Assembly: GCA_030684355.1 (NCBI GenBank)
Contig: JAUXTN010000221.1
Span: 1-61,484, forward strand
Direction: 5' to 3'
Source of the DNA: Pseudomonadota bacterium
GTDB taxonomy: Bacteria > Myxococcota_A > UBA796 > SXON01
Length of the DNA stretch: 61,484 nucleotides
The notes under the pieces were generated by a model. It saw only the letters and a list, made by a program, of their open reading frames with translations. It was not told where the DNA came from and ran no database searches. Every line of letters starts with the position of its first letter. The stretch's first letter is position 1. The position numbers and the translations under genes are program-made. Positions 1 to 7,887 of the stretch are shown here, piece after piece.

Positions 1-54
1 GTCCGGCGCGGCGTGCGGGTCCGGTGCGGCGTGCGGGTCCGGTGCGCCGTGCGC
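1..54. repeat. 18-bp tandem repeat, three copies
   Basis: Units start at 1, 19 and 37; the second and third differ from the first by one or two bases. The repeat is in frame on the minus strand and encodes the His/Ala/Pro/Asp hexapeptides of the partial gene. Copy number beyond the left edge is unknown. Confidence 0.85.
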
Positions 55-231
55 GGCGTGCGGGTCGGCCGCGGTGGCGTGCGCGGTGGAGTGAGCCGCG
101 TCGCCGTGGCCGGTGGCGTGGAAGATGCCGAGGCCCACCCCGCCCGCGAACACGGCCGGGATCACGACGAGGTGCAGGGCCCAGAAGCCCCGGCGCGGGA
201 ACCGGAGGGCTTGGGGAAGGACGATGGACAT
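1..231 (-). CDS. His-rich membrane-anchored protein, N-terminal fragment
   Basis: Only the first 77 codons are present; the frame stays open to the left edge. The ATG is the complement of 229-231, with AGGAG about seven bases upstream, 16 bases after the tolC-like stop, so it is probably the last visible gene of the exporter operon. A short basic N-terminus (RFPRRGFW) is followed by one hydrophobic segment at about residues 17-36. After that comes a periplasmic-looking stretch rich in His, Ala and Asp, with the hexapeptide DPHAAP repeated. The topology would suit the anchor of an RND or ABC adaptor protein, and the histidines could bind metal; both points are inference because the functional domain lies outside the window. 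Confidence 0.6.
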   Translation of the reverse strand, partial: MSIVLPQALRFPRRGFWALHLVVIPAVFAGGVGLGIFHATGHGDAAHSTAHATAADPHAAHGAPDPHAAPDPHAAPD

Positions 232-247
232 GAGCTGCTCCTGTGTT

Positions 248-1591
248 TCAGAGGGTGCCGTGGACGTGCGCCAGGCGAGCGCGCCCCACGTCGAGCGCGA
301 GGTGCGCGGAGAGGACCGCGACGCGCGCGCCAGCGAGGTCGGCCTCGCGGTCGAGGACGTCGTCGGTGGTGGCCGCGCCGACGTTGAAGGCCATCACGGT
401 CGCATCGCGGGCAGCCTGCGCCGCGGTGAGCCGCCCATCGGCGGCCACGATCGAGGCCTCGGCGGTCCGGAGCGCGGCGTCCTGTTGCGCCGCCCGCCGG
501 GACATGGTCTCGTCGAGCGCCCGGGCGGACGCCGCTGCGCTGGACGCGGACGCGCGGGCTGCGCCGGACTCGTTCCACGTCACCCCGGCGTCGAGCGTCC
601 ACGCCGCCACGACGGCAACGTCCCAGCTGTCGTTCCACTCGTCGGTGAGCGGGAAGTAACGTTGATTTGGGTTCTCGTACTGGTAGCCGCCACGGAGGTC
701 GACGCGGGGCCAGAGCGCTGCCGTCATGGCCCGAGCGGTCGCGGACGCGGCGCGCGCGGAGGCGTCGGCCGCCACCACCGCGGGGGAGCGGCCGGGACGT
801 ACTTCAGAGGCGATCCCGCCGCCGTCCGTCACGATCCGGGCATCGAGCGGCAGCCCGACCACGCTGGCGAGGGCGATGCGGGCGGACGCGACGCGACCGG
901 CGGCCGCCACCCGCCCGCCCTCCGCCTCGGCGAGCCCCGCCTTGGCTTCGGCGAGCTCGAGCACGGTGGCGCTGCCGACGCGCGCGCGGGCCGTCACCCG
1001 CTCCAGGTGCGCCGCGACGGCGGCATGCGCCGCTTCGCCGACCTCGAGCGCGGCCATCGCCGCGGAGAGTTCGAGCCAGCGCTCGGTCACCTCGAGCCGG
1101 AGGTCCTGGGTGACGCTCTCGCGCGCGGCAGCGAGGGCGGCGACGCTCTCCCGGCTGGCCCGGAGGTTGGCCAGGCCTCCGCCGCCGAGGAGCGGCTGCG
1201 CGATCGCGACGCGAAAGGACCAGCGGTCCTCGATCGGGTCCCCGAGCTCGATGGGGTCGACCTCCACGCCGGGGATGTCGATTGGGATCTCGAGGGTGGC
1301 GGGCTCGACGTAGCTCTGGCGGGTGTAGCCGACGCTCAGGTCCGCGCGCGGGCCGAGGCGCCCCGCCGCGGCGCTCGCCCGCCGGCGGGACGCGGTGAGG
1401 TCGGCCTCCGCGGCGTCGAGGCCGGGGCTGTGGGACTCGGCGAGGGCGAGGGCCTCGGCGAGGCCGAGCCGCCGCTCCGCGGAAACCTCGGGGGCGGCGT
1501 CCACCCGCGCGACGCGGGCCGCCTCGGGTTCGTTTGCGGCGTAAGTACTTGCTAGCATCGAGAGACAGACGAGTAACGACAGCGGTGTCAT
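248..1591 (-). CDS. TolC-family outer-membrane efflux protein
   Basis: Outer-membrane channel that would complete the tripartite exporter encoded just upstream. 447 residues, the usual length for the family. A signal peptide is visible at residues 1-19 (MTPLSLLVCLSMLASTYA). Two long Ala/Glu-rich helical halves follow, each with the heptad-like pattern of outer membrane efflux repeats (first half near LALAESHSPGLDAAEADL, second near ASARAASATARA). The Tyr/Asn-containing stretch YQYENPNQRYFPL resembles the strand region of TolC. The ATG lies four bases after the tetR stop, so it is translated with the exporter genes. A second palindrome resembling the upstream operator lies within its first codons. 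Confidence 0.85.
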   Translation of the reverse strand: MTPLSLLVCLSMLASTYAANEPEAARVARVDAAPEVSAERRLGLAEALALAESHSPGLDAAEADLTASRRRASAAAGRLGPRADLSVGYTRQSYVEPATLEIPIDIPGVEVDPIELGDPIEDRWSFRVAIAQPLLGGGGLANLRASRESVAALAAARESVTQDLRLEVTERWLELSAAMAALEVGEAAHAAVAAHLERVTARARVGSATVLELAEAKAGLAEAEGGRVAAAGRVASARIALASVVGLPLDARIVTDGGGIASEVRPGRSPAVVAADASARAASATARAMTAALWPRVDLRGGYQYENPNQRYFPLTDEWNDSWDVAVVAAWTLDAGVTWNESGAARASASSAAASARALDETMSRRAAQQDAALRTAEASIVAADGRLTAAQAARDATVMAFNVGAATTDDVLDREADLAGARVAVLSAHLALDVGRARLAHVHGTL

Positions 1592-1595
1592 GGCG

Positions 1596-2171
1596 CTATC
1601 CCCCCAACAGCCGATGGATGACCGTCCAGGCGCGGTCGGCGCCTCCCGCGCCGGAGACGCGCTCCCCGAACTTGGCGAGCGCCATGAGGGTGCCGATCAC
1701 CATCACGCCGACCTCCCGGGCGGGGAGCCCCCGGGGGATCCGCCCTTGCTCCGCGGCCTCCTCGACGCACGCGACCACGAAGTCGAGCGAGCGTGACTTC
1801 CAACTCTCCACCTGGCGCGCACCCCGCTCGCCCGCGGCATGCGGCAGCTCTTCGGAGAACGCGAGCCGCGCGATCACCGGGTTGGCCCCGACCAGCGCGG
1901 CGCGCTGGTGGAAGAAGCGCTCCAGGCGGCGCAGCGGATCGACGTCCTCGGGGGGGAAGCCCTCGAAGAGCCGCTCCTCGACCCGGTCGAGCGCGGCGAG
2001 GACGATCTCCTCCTTGCTCGCGAAGTGGCGGAAGAGGGTGCCGTCGGTGATCCCGACCTCGGCGGCGATGGCCTGGGTGGTGAACCGCCCGAGACCCTGC
2101 TCGGCGATGACCTTCAGGGCGGCGTCGGCGATCTGCCGGCGTCGCTCCTCGGTGGGCTGGCGGATAGTCAT
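1596..2171 (-). CDS. TetR-family transcriptional regulator
   Basis: 191 residues. The N-terminal helix-turn-helix is clear: IADAALKVIAEQGLGRFTTQ, then IAAEVGITDGTLFRHFASKEE, the hallmark of TetR/AcrR repressors. The C-terminal two thirds is the variable ligand-binding helical domain. Its ATG overlaps the stop of the ABC ATPase gene by four bases (ATGA), and the tolC-like gene starts four bases after its stop, so the repressor lies inside the operon it most likely controls. The palindrome at 5160-5177 upstream of the first operon gene is the natural candidate operator. The inducing ligand cannot be read from the sequence. Confidence 0.9.
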   Translation of the reverse strand: MTIRQPTEERRRQIADAALKVIAEQGLGRFTTQAIAAEVGITDGTLFRHFASKEEIVLAALDRVEERLFEGFPPEDVDPLRRLERFFHQRAALVGANPVIARLAFSEELPHAAGERGARQVESWKSRSLDFVVACVEEAAEQGRIPRGLPAREVGVMVIGTLMALAKFGERVSGAGGADRAWTVIHRLLGG

Positions 2172-2890
2172 GGCGAGGCCTCCGGAGCGTGGCTGGTAGC
2201 AGGGTCGGGCCGGCGCGACAGCACGCCGTCCTCCATCTCGTGGACCGTGTCGAAGACGTCGAGGGTGCGGTGGTCGTGGGTGACGACGACCACGGCGGCG
2301 CCCTGCTCGCGGGCGATGCGGCGGAAGAGCTCCATGACGTCGCGGCCGCGGTGGCTGTCCAGCGCCGCGGTGGGCTCGTCCGCGAGGATGAGCGGCGGGT
2401 GGTTGGCGAGCGCGCGTGCGATCGCGACGCGCTGCTGCTGGCCGCCCGAGAGCTGCTCCGGGTGGTGGTCCGCCCGATCGGCGAGCCCGAGGTAGCCGAG
2501 CAGCTCGCGCGCACGGGCGTCGGCGGCGCGGCCGACGCGATCGTTGATCTGGAGCGCGAGCATCACGTTCTCGCGCGCCGTGAGGAAAGGGATGAGGTTC
2601 GCTTTCTGGAAGACGAAGCCGATCGAGGAGCGGCGGACGGCGCTGAGGTCCACGAGGGCGCGTCCGTCTTCCACCACGGTGCGCCCGGCGAACGAGATCC
2701 GGCCCCGCTCCGGCAGGTTCAGGAGGCCGAGCGCGGTGAGCAGGGTCGACTTGCCCGAGCCGCTCGGGCCGAGGAGGGCAGCGACCTCCCCCGCTTCGGT
2801 GGCGATCGACACGTCGCGCAGCGCGACGAGCTCGGTGTCGCCCTGCCCGTACACCTTCCGGAGCGCCTCGGCGCGGATGACAGTAGCCAT
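2168..2890 (-). CDS. ABC exporter ATPase, MacB/LolD/DevA type
   Basis: Cytoplasmic nucleotide-binding subunit that powers the permease encoded directly upstream. 240 residues. Walker A is GPSGSGKST near residue 39, the Q-loop is VFQKANL, the signature is LSGGQQQRVAIARAL, Walker B is LILADEPTAALD and the switch His is in VVVVTHD. This is the compact family paired with FtsX-like permeases rather than with importers. The ATG starts two bases after the permease stop. The C-terminus ends in a Pro/Ser-rich tail that overlaps the tetR start. Confidence 0.93.
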   Translation of the reverse strand: MATVIRAEALRKVYGQGDTELVALRDVSIATEAGEVAALLGPSGSGKSTLLTALGLLNLPERGRISFAGRTVVEDGRALVDLSAVRRSSIGFVFQKANLIPFLTARENVMLALQINDRVGRAADARARELLGYLGLADRADHHPEQLSGGQQQRVAIARALANHPPLILADEPTAALDSHRGRDVMELFRRIAREQGAAVVVVTHDHRTLDVFDTVHEMEDGVLSRRPDPATSHAPEASP

Positions 2891-2892
2891 GG

Positions 2893-4017
2893 TCAACCCG
2901 CCAGGACGAGGGTGGGAGGGATGCGGAGGGCGCGGACGATGCCGGCGATGCTCGAGACGACGCTGATCGCGACCACCAGCACCGCGAGCCCGCCGAGCTC
3001 GACCGGCGTGATGACGACGCGCCGGGGGAAGTGCTCGAACGCCACGCTCCCGATGGCGATGGCCATGCCGTAGCCGATGGCGCCGAGGAGCAGCGCCTGC
3101 TGGAGGATCATCCCGACCACGACGCGGGTGCGCCCGCCCATGAGCTTCACGAGGGCGATCTCGTGGCTCTTCGCGACGGTCATGTTGTACAGGATGAGCG
3201 CCACGATGATCGCGGACACGATGGAGAGCAGCACGCGGAAGAGGCCGATCTGCTGGCGCGCCTTGTCGATGACGCCGTGCAGCAGGAGCCCGCGCTGCTC
3301 GTCGGCGGTCCACACCGTCACGTCGGGCCACGCCCCGAGCCGGGCCTTCACGTCCTCCGCGTGCTCGCCGGGGAGGAGCGTCACGAGGACGGCGCTCGGC
3401 AGCACTTCCGCGCGTTGTCCCCCCGCGAGCCGCCGCGACTCGGGCGCCGTCCAGCCGAGGATCGCGTCCGCGTCGCGCTCGGTGACGAAGGCGAGCCCGT
3501 CGCCGCCGGAGGACACGAACCCCGTGGTGAGGCCGACCACCTCGTACACGTCGTCCCCGAGGGGCACGCGCTCGCCGAGGGCGAGACCGAGCGCGCGGTC
3601 CGCGATCAGCTCGCGGTGGGCCGCCTCGAGCGGGCGCCCGGCGACCAGGCCGAGGTGCTCGCCGCGGTTCATCGGCCACGACAGCCCGACCACGCCGAGC
3701 CGGACGGCGTTCGTCGCATCGCCGCGCTGGATCGTCGCGTACGTGAAGCTCTCCGCGGAGGCGACCCCGTCGACCACCCGCAGGCGGTCTTCGAGGGCGC
3801 GCGGGACGGTGGAGCGCTCCGCGAAGGGCCCGCGGGTGTCCCGCTGCACGACCCACAGGTCCGCGCCGGCCGCGTCCACGAGCATCGTCGCGTCGGCCAC
3901 CATCCCCCGGTAGATGCCGCCCATCGCGAGCACGACCGAGAAGAGGAGGCCGAGCCCCAGCCCGGTGAGGACGAAGCGGAGGCCCTGGCGCCGGATGTCC
4001 TTCCACGCGAGGTTCAT
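2893..4017 (-). CDS. FtsX/MacB-type ABC exporter permease (DevC-like)
   Basis: Inner-membrane subunit of the tripartite exporter. 374 residues with the four-helix plan of this class. TM1 is at about residues 14-36. A large periplasmic domain of about 210 residues follows (containing DLWVVQRDTRGPF and TYATIQRGD). The last third holds three membrane segments around SIVSAIIVALILYNMTV, GMILQQALLLGAIGYGMAI and GGLAVLVVAISVVSSIAG. The motif KSHEIALVKLMGG between TM2 and TM3 is the coupling region typical of FtsX-like permeases. Four-base ATGA overlap with the adaptor gene upstream. Resembles DevC of the DevBCA glycolipid exporter, but the substrate is unknown. Confidence 0.88.
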   Translation of the reverse strand: MNLAWKDIRRQGLRFVLTGLGLGLLFSVVLAMGGIYRGMVADATMLVDAAGADLWVVQRDTRGPFAERSTVPRALEDRLRVVDGVASAESFTYATIQRGDATNAVRLGVVGLSWPMNRGEHLGLVAGRPLEAAHRELIADRALGLALGERVPLGDDVYEVVGLTTGFVSSGGDGLAFVTERDADAILGWTAPESRRLAGGQRAEVLPSAVLVTLLPGEHAEDVKARLGAWPDVTVWTADEQRGLLLHGVIDKARQQIGLFRVLLSIVSAIIVALILYNMTVAKSHEIALVKLMGGRTRVVVGMILQQALLLGAIGYGMAIAIGSVAFEHFPRRVVITPVELGGLAVLVVAISVVSSIAGIVRALRIPPTLVLAG

Positions 4018-5132
4018 GGCGCCTCCACCACGCGCACGCGCGAGCCGGCGGGAACGTCCGGCGGGAGCACCAGGTCACCCGGGTCGAGCCCGCTCACCAC
4101 CGCGACCCGATCGCGTCCCGCGAGGCCGAGCGTGACCGCGCGGGGCGCCGCCTTCCCGTCCTCGACCACGGCGCACTCCCCGTCGCACCAGCCGCGCGGC
4201 ACGCTCGCCGCCTCGGCACGCCCGACCTCGATCCACGCGTCGGCGCGCTGGCCCACGGCAAAGTTGGTCGGCAGCTCCAGGACGGTGACGTCCACGAGCA
4301 GCTCGTGGGTCTGCCGGTCGACCTCGCGGCCGATCCGCTCGACCCGACCCGGGAAGCTCCGCGCCTCCTCCGAGCGGAACACGACGCGGGCCGGCTGGCC
4401 GACCGCGAGGCGGCCGAGCGCCGTCTCGTCCACCCAGGCGCGAACGCGCATCTCGTCCGTGGAGACCACGGTGAACGCGGGCGTGCCGGGCGTCACGAGC
4501 TGGCCCGCCTCCACGTCGCGCGTCACCACCAGCCCGGCGAGCGGGCTCACCAGCTGCCCGTCCTCCACCTGGGCGGCGCGGATGGCGCGGGTGCGTGCCG
4601 CGACCTCCCGCCCCTGCTCCGCCTGGAGGAGCGCGGACTCCATCGCCCGCACCTCGGCGAGCCCGCTCTGCTCGCGCTCCACCGCGGCCTCGTGGTCCGA
4701 TGCGTGCATCACGCCGCCCGCCACGAGCGTGTCGGCCCGCGCGCGCTCGGCCGCCGCCCGCACCGCCGCGACGCGTGCCCGCTCCAGCTCCGCCCGGGCG
4801 CGCCCTACGGCAGCCTCGGCTCCCTCCTCGGCGGCGGCGGCGACCGCCAGCTCCCGCGACGCGTCCGACACGTCGATGGTCCCGAGCACGTCCCCCTCGG
4901 CGACGACCGCGCCCTCTTCGACCGCGAGCGACGTCACCCGGCCGGACGCCTCGAACGACACCCGGACCTCCCGCGCGCTCTCGAGCCCGCCGACGCCGAG
5001 CACCTCGGCCACGACGGCCTCGCGCTCGACGCGGTGCACGCGCGCCTCGACGGGCCAGGAACGCGCGGCGACGACGACGGTGACGAGACCGGCCACGGCC
5101 AGGGGGATGGAGACGAAGCGGGGAAGGGACAC
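4014..5132 (-). CDS. HlyD-family periplasmic adaptor (membrane fusion protein)
   Basis: Bridges the ABC permease and the TolC-like channel. The chosen start is a GTG (complement of 5130-5132) with GGAG eight bases upstream; it gives 372 residues and places a single membrane anchor at residues 8-24. An internal helical hairpin rich in Ala/Glu/Arg runs between the two lipoyl half-motifs (VEEGAVVAEGDVLGTIDVSD and SPLAGLVVTRDVEAGQLV). The beta-barrel and membrane-proximal parts follow (VGQPARVVFRSEE, GLDPGDLVL). It is the first gene of the operon, immediately downstream of the operator palindrome. Nearby upstream in-frame starts lack a ribosome site. Confidence 0.87.
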   Translation of the reverse strand: MSLPRFVSIPLAVAGLVTVVVAARSWPVEARVHRVEREAVVAEVLGVGGLESAREVRVSFEASGRVTSLAVEEGAVVAEGDVLGTIDVSDASRELAVAAAAEEGAEAAVGRARAELERARVAAVRAAAERARADTLVAGGVMHASDHEAAVEREQSGLAEVRAMESALLQAEQGREVAARTRAIRAAQVEDGQLVSPLAGLVVTRDVEAGQLVTPGTPAFTVVSTDEMRVRAWVDETALGRLAVGQPARVVFRSEEARSFPGRVERIGREVDRQTHELLVDVTVLELPTNFAVGQRADAWIEVGRAEAASVPRGWCDGECAVVEDGKAAPRAVTLGLAGRDRVAVVSGLDPGDLVLPPDVPAGSRVRVVEAP

Positions 5133-5159
5133 GGGCTGCTCCGTAGACGCAGCACATGT

Positions 5160-5177
5160 AAGCAAGCACTTGCTTGC
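5160..5177. promoter_or_regulatory. Candidate TetR operator upstream of the exporter operon
   Basis: AAGCAAG-CA-CTTGCTT (5160-5175) is a perfect 7-bp inverted repeat, and GCAAGCA-CT-TGCTTGC (5162-5177) is a second register of the same palindrome. It lies 28 bases in front of the GTG of the adaptor gene and inside the divergent gap to the gene at 5263. Size and symmetry fit TetR-family operators, and the operon encodes a TetR protein. Binding is inferred. Confidence 0.55.
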
Positions 5178-5262
5178 AGTCAAGCCAGCCGGGCCCGGGA
5201 TCCCGCGCGGCACGCCTTCACGGCACCGGCCCGCGCCACCCGGCCGAGCTACGCCGCCCCCC

Positions 5263-6657
5263 ATGTCCCTCCCCAAGCAAGCGGACGCCTGGATGGAGGC
5301 CCTGCTCGGTGCGCCGCTACCCGACGAGCCGCGCTCCACCTGCGCCGACTGCGCCATGTGCCGCCCCGCGAACCCGGCCACGCCCGCGTTCTCGCCGAGC
5401 GTCAAGTGCTGCACGTTCCAGCCGAGCCTGCCGAACTTCCTCGTCGGGGCCGCCCTCTTGGACGAGCGCACGAGCGAACGCGCCCGCGCCGCCCTTCGGC
5501 GCCGCATCGCCGAGCGACGCGGGGCGACGCCGCTGTACCTGGAGCGGACCCCGCGGGAGGAGCGGGACCAGGAGCGCGGCAAGGCGGGGTACGGCCAGGA
5601 TCCGTCGCTGCTCTGCGACTACCACGAGGACGGCCGGTGCGGCGTGTGGGCCAACCGCGAGGCCGTCTGCTCCACGTTCTGGTGCCTCTCGGACCGGCGT
5701 GCCGTCGGAATGCGCTTCCACGAGGCGACCAAGCGCCTGCTCGGACGCGTGGAGGAGATGCTCGCCATCTGGAACGTGCGCGCGCTCCTGCCGACGCGCG
5801 TCGCCGCCCTCGTCCACCTCGACGAGCGCCCACGGCGCTACGCGCTCGGCGAGCTCCCCGGCGCCCGGACCGGGGACTCGCTCGGCCTGCCCACCCAGCG
5901 CCGGATCTGGGGCCCTTGGGTGGGTCGCGAAGAGGCGTTCTACCGGGCCTGCGCGGCGCGCGTGGCCCCGCTCTCCTGGGCGGACGTGCGCACCATCGGC
6001 GGCGACGCCCTGACCGCGGCGATCGCGGAGCTGGAGGCCGCCCGTGCCCGCCTCGACGCGCCTCTCCCCACGGTGTTGTGCGCCGGCACCGCCGAGCGGA
6101 TCGCCCTCGGCGCCGGCGCGGGGCTCCACACCGAGCGGGTGCCCGACGATCCGCTCGTGGTGCCGCACGACGTGGCCGACGCGCTCCCCCTGTTCGACGG
6201 CCGCCCGCTCGCGGAGGTGCTCGCGGCCGTCCCCGCGGTCGGGCCCTGGCTGCGTGCGCTCGTGGATCAGGAGGTGCTGGGCGTCCCCGGGGGCGGCGAC
6301 GTACCCCGGCGCGACCGCCCGGCCGGCCCGCTGGGGCCGGATGACACGCTCGCCGTGTTCCGGAACTTCCGCGCCTCGCCGATCGACGAACGCCTCGAAG
6401 TGAGCCCGGAGGGCGAGGTCACCTGGGCGCTGGTGTGCGGGACGCGGGAGGTGCGCGTGCACGAGAGCGAGGAGATCCGGCTCCTCCAGCACATCGAGCG
6501 CGGCGCGCGGGGCTTCCGTGCGGGCGACACCGCCGTCCTGCTCAGCGGCGGTTGGCCCGCGGCGCGGGCCTTCCTCGAGACCCTGGTGGAGCAGGATTTC
6601 CTCCAGCGCGTCCCGGCGCCCCCGCCCATCGGAGGCGCGCCCGACACCAAGATGTAA
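5263..6657 (+). CDS. Large protein with YkgJ-like cysteine cluster
   Basis: 464 residues. The N-terminal 170 residues carry a Cys pattern: CADCAMC near residue 22, KCC near 47, then LCDYHEDGRC and AVCSTFWC around 120-146. The last two match the metal- or FeS-binding core of YkgJ (CxxxC cluster) proteins, where a Cys-containing ENRP-like stretch precedes the last pair; here it is ANREAVC. The rest is Ala/Arg-rich with no recognised domain, but the end (VRVHESEEIRLLQHIE and FLETLVEQDFLQ) looks like a winged-helix or PqqD-like fold. Orphan context: divergent from the exporter operon and upstream of the cellulase gene. Function unknown; metal or cluster binding is inferred. Confidence 0.75.
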   Translation: MSLPKQADAWMEALLGAPLPDEPRSTCADCAMCRPANPATPAFSPSVKCCTFQPSLPNFLVGAALLDERTSERARAALRRRIAERRGATPLYLERTPREERDQERGKAGYGQDPSLLCDYHEDGRCGVWANREAVCSTFWCLSDRRAVGMRFHEATKRLLGRVEEMLAIWNVRALLPTRVAALVHLDERPRRYALGELPGARTGDSLGLPTQRRIWGPWVGREEAFYRACAARVAPLSWADVRTIGGDALTAAIAELEAARARLDAPLPTVLCAGTAERIALGAGAGLHTERVPDDPLVVPHDVADALPLFDGRPLAEVLAAVPAVGPWLRALVDQEVLGVPGGGDVPRRDRPAGPLGPDDTLAVFRNFRASPIDERLEVSPEGEVTWALVCGTREVRVHESEEIRLLQHIERGARGFRAGDTAVLLSGGWPAARAFLETLVEQDFLQRVPAPPPIGGAPDTKM

Positions 6658-6777
6658 GAGCGTCACCGCCAGCTCGGGGGACTACTCAATCTTCGGGGCC
6701 GAGATGTCCCGGTTGAAACCCGGCTGGCCCGCCGCAGCCATCGCTCCGAGGCAACGCCCTCGTTGGAGATGTCGCTC

Positions 6778-7848
6778 ATGGTGCGAAGCCCGTTTGGTCG
6801 CTTCCTCGTCTCGGCGTCGAAGGGCGCCTCCTGCATGGCACCCGCGCTGCTCGTCCAAGGCTGCGTGGGCGGCGCATCCGATGCGGCACCTTCGGTCTCG
6901 GGCGACGATCCGGCTCCGCGGGTCGGCGAGTCGAACGCCTCCGAGAGTCGGCGCGTCCGCACCCCCACCCCCACCAACCCGCTGGCTCGTTCCACCCTGT
7001 ACGTCGATCCCTCCACCAACGCGGCGGAAGAATCCGCGTTGTGGGCCTCGGTCGGCTACACCGAGGGCGCGCGGCTCATGGACAGCATCGCGTCCCAGCC
7101 GAGCACGCTCTGGCTCGGGGATTGGACGTGGGACGTCGAGAGCACGGTGAACAACCTGCTCAACGCCGCCTCGGGCAAGCTCGTCACCTTCGTGGTGTAC
7201 AACATTCCGCACCGGGACTGCGACGCATGGTCTTCGGGCGGCGTCGCCGACGCCGCGGAATACGCGGCCTTCGTGGAGGCCATCGGGCGTGGGCTCGCCG
7301 GTCGAACGGCGCTGATCGTGCTCGAGCCCGACGGGCTGGCGTACACCGACTGCTTGTCCGCTACCGAGCAGAGCGAGCGGTTCGCGATGATGGCGGCCGC
7401 GGTGACCACGCTCACGGCGAACGGGGCCCGGGTGTACCTGGACGCGGGCGACTCCAACTGGATCCCCGCGACCGCCATGGCGTCGCGCCTCGCGTCCGCG
7501 AACGTGGCGGGCGCGGCCGGTTTCGCCCTGAACGTGGCGCACACCGAGTACACCAGCGACGAGATCGGCTACGCGAACGAGCTCCGCGCGATCCTGGGCA
7601 CCAACGCCCATTACATCATCGACACGAGCCGGAACGGCCTCGGCCCCACCTCGGACAACCAGTGGTGCAATCCGCTGGAGCGCGCGCTCGGCTCGAACCC
7701 GACGGTGGCGACGACCGACCCCGGCCTCGACGCCCTGCTGTGGGTGAAGCCCCCGGGCGAGTCCGACGGCGAATGCAACGGAGGCCCCGCGGCGGGAGGG
7801 TGGTGGGCCGACTACGCGCGCGATCTCGCGGCGCTAAGCGGCCGCTGA
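6778..7848 (+). CDS. Glycoside hydrolase family 6 (cellulase or cellobiohydrolase)
   Basis: Secreted enzyme expected to cut beta-1,4-glucan with inversion. 356 residues. The ATG at 6778 has GGAG nine bases upstream; in-frame TTG (6763) and ATG (6769) are worse placed. The N-terminal 30 residues look like an export signal ending near LLVQGC, possibly a lipobox. GH6 landmarks: GDWTWDVESTV, VVYNIPHRDCDAWSSGG (the family loop holding an active-site Asp), LEPDGLA (proton-donor Asp), LDAGDSNWI, DTSRNG and WVKPPGESDG, in canonical order. No cellulose-binding module is present. It stands alone, which suggests scavenging of plant or bacterial glucan rather than a full cellulose system. Confidence 0.9.
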   Translation: MVRSPFGRFLVSASKGASCMAPALLVQGCVGGASDAAPSVSGDDPAPRVGESNASESRRVRTPTPTNPLARSTLYVDPSTNAAEESALWASVGYTEGARLMDSIASQPSTLWLGDWTWDVESTVNNLLNAASGKLVTFVVYNIPHRDCDAWSSGGVADAAEYAAFVEAIGRGLAGRTALIVLEPDGLAYTDCLSATEQSERFAMMAAAVTTLTANGARVYLDAGDSNWIPATAMASRLASANVAGAAGFALNVAHTEYTSDEIGYANELRAILGTNAHYIIDTSRNGLGPTSDNQWCNPLERALGSNPTVATTDPGLDALLWVKPPGESDGECNGGPAAGGWWADYARDLAALSGR

Positions 7849-7865
7849 CGTCGCTCGCCGCGACG
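7849..7865. terminator. Possible bidirectional terminator hairpin
   Basis: CGTCGC-TCGCC-GCGACG is a perfect 6-bp stem directly after the cellulase stop, in the 39-base gap before the convergent alcohol dehydrogenase end. No T-run follows. Confidence 0.4.
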
Positions 7866-7887
7866 GCCCCCGCGGTCTCGGCGGGCG

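Noticed and set aside
6658..6762. Possible GEMM (c-di-GMP) riboswitch before the cellulase gene
   Set aside because: Myxococcota often place such switches before secreted enzymes, and a small hairpin (CCGG-TTGAAA-CCGG) is visible, but the conserved GEMM core sequence is not found.
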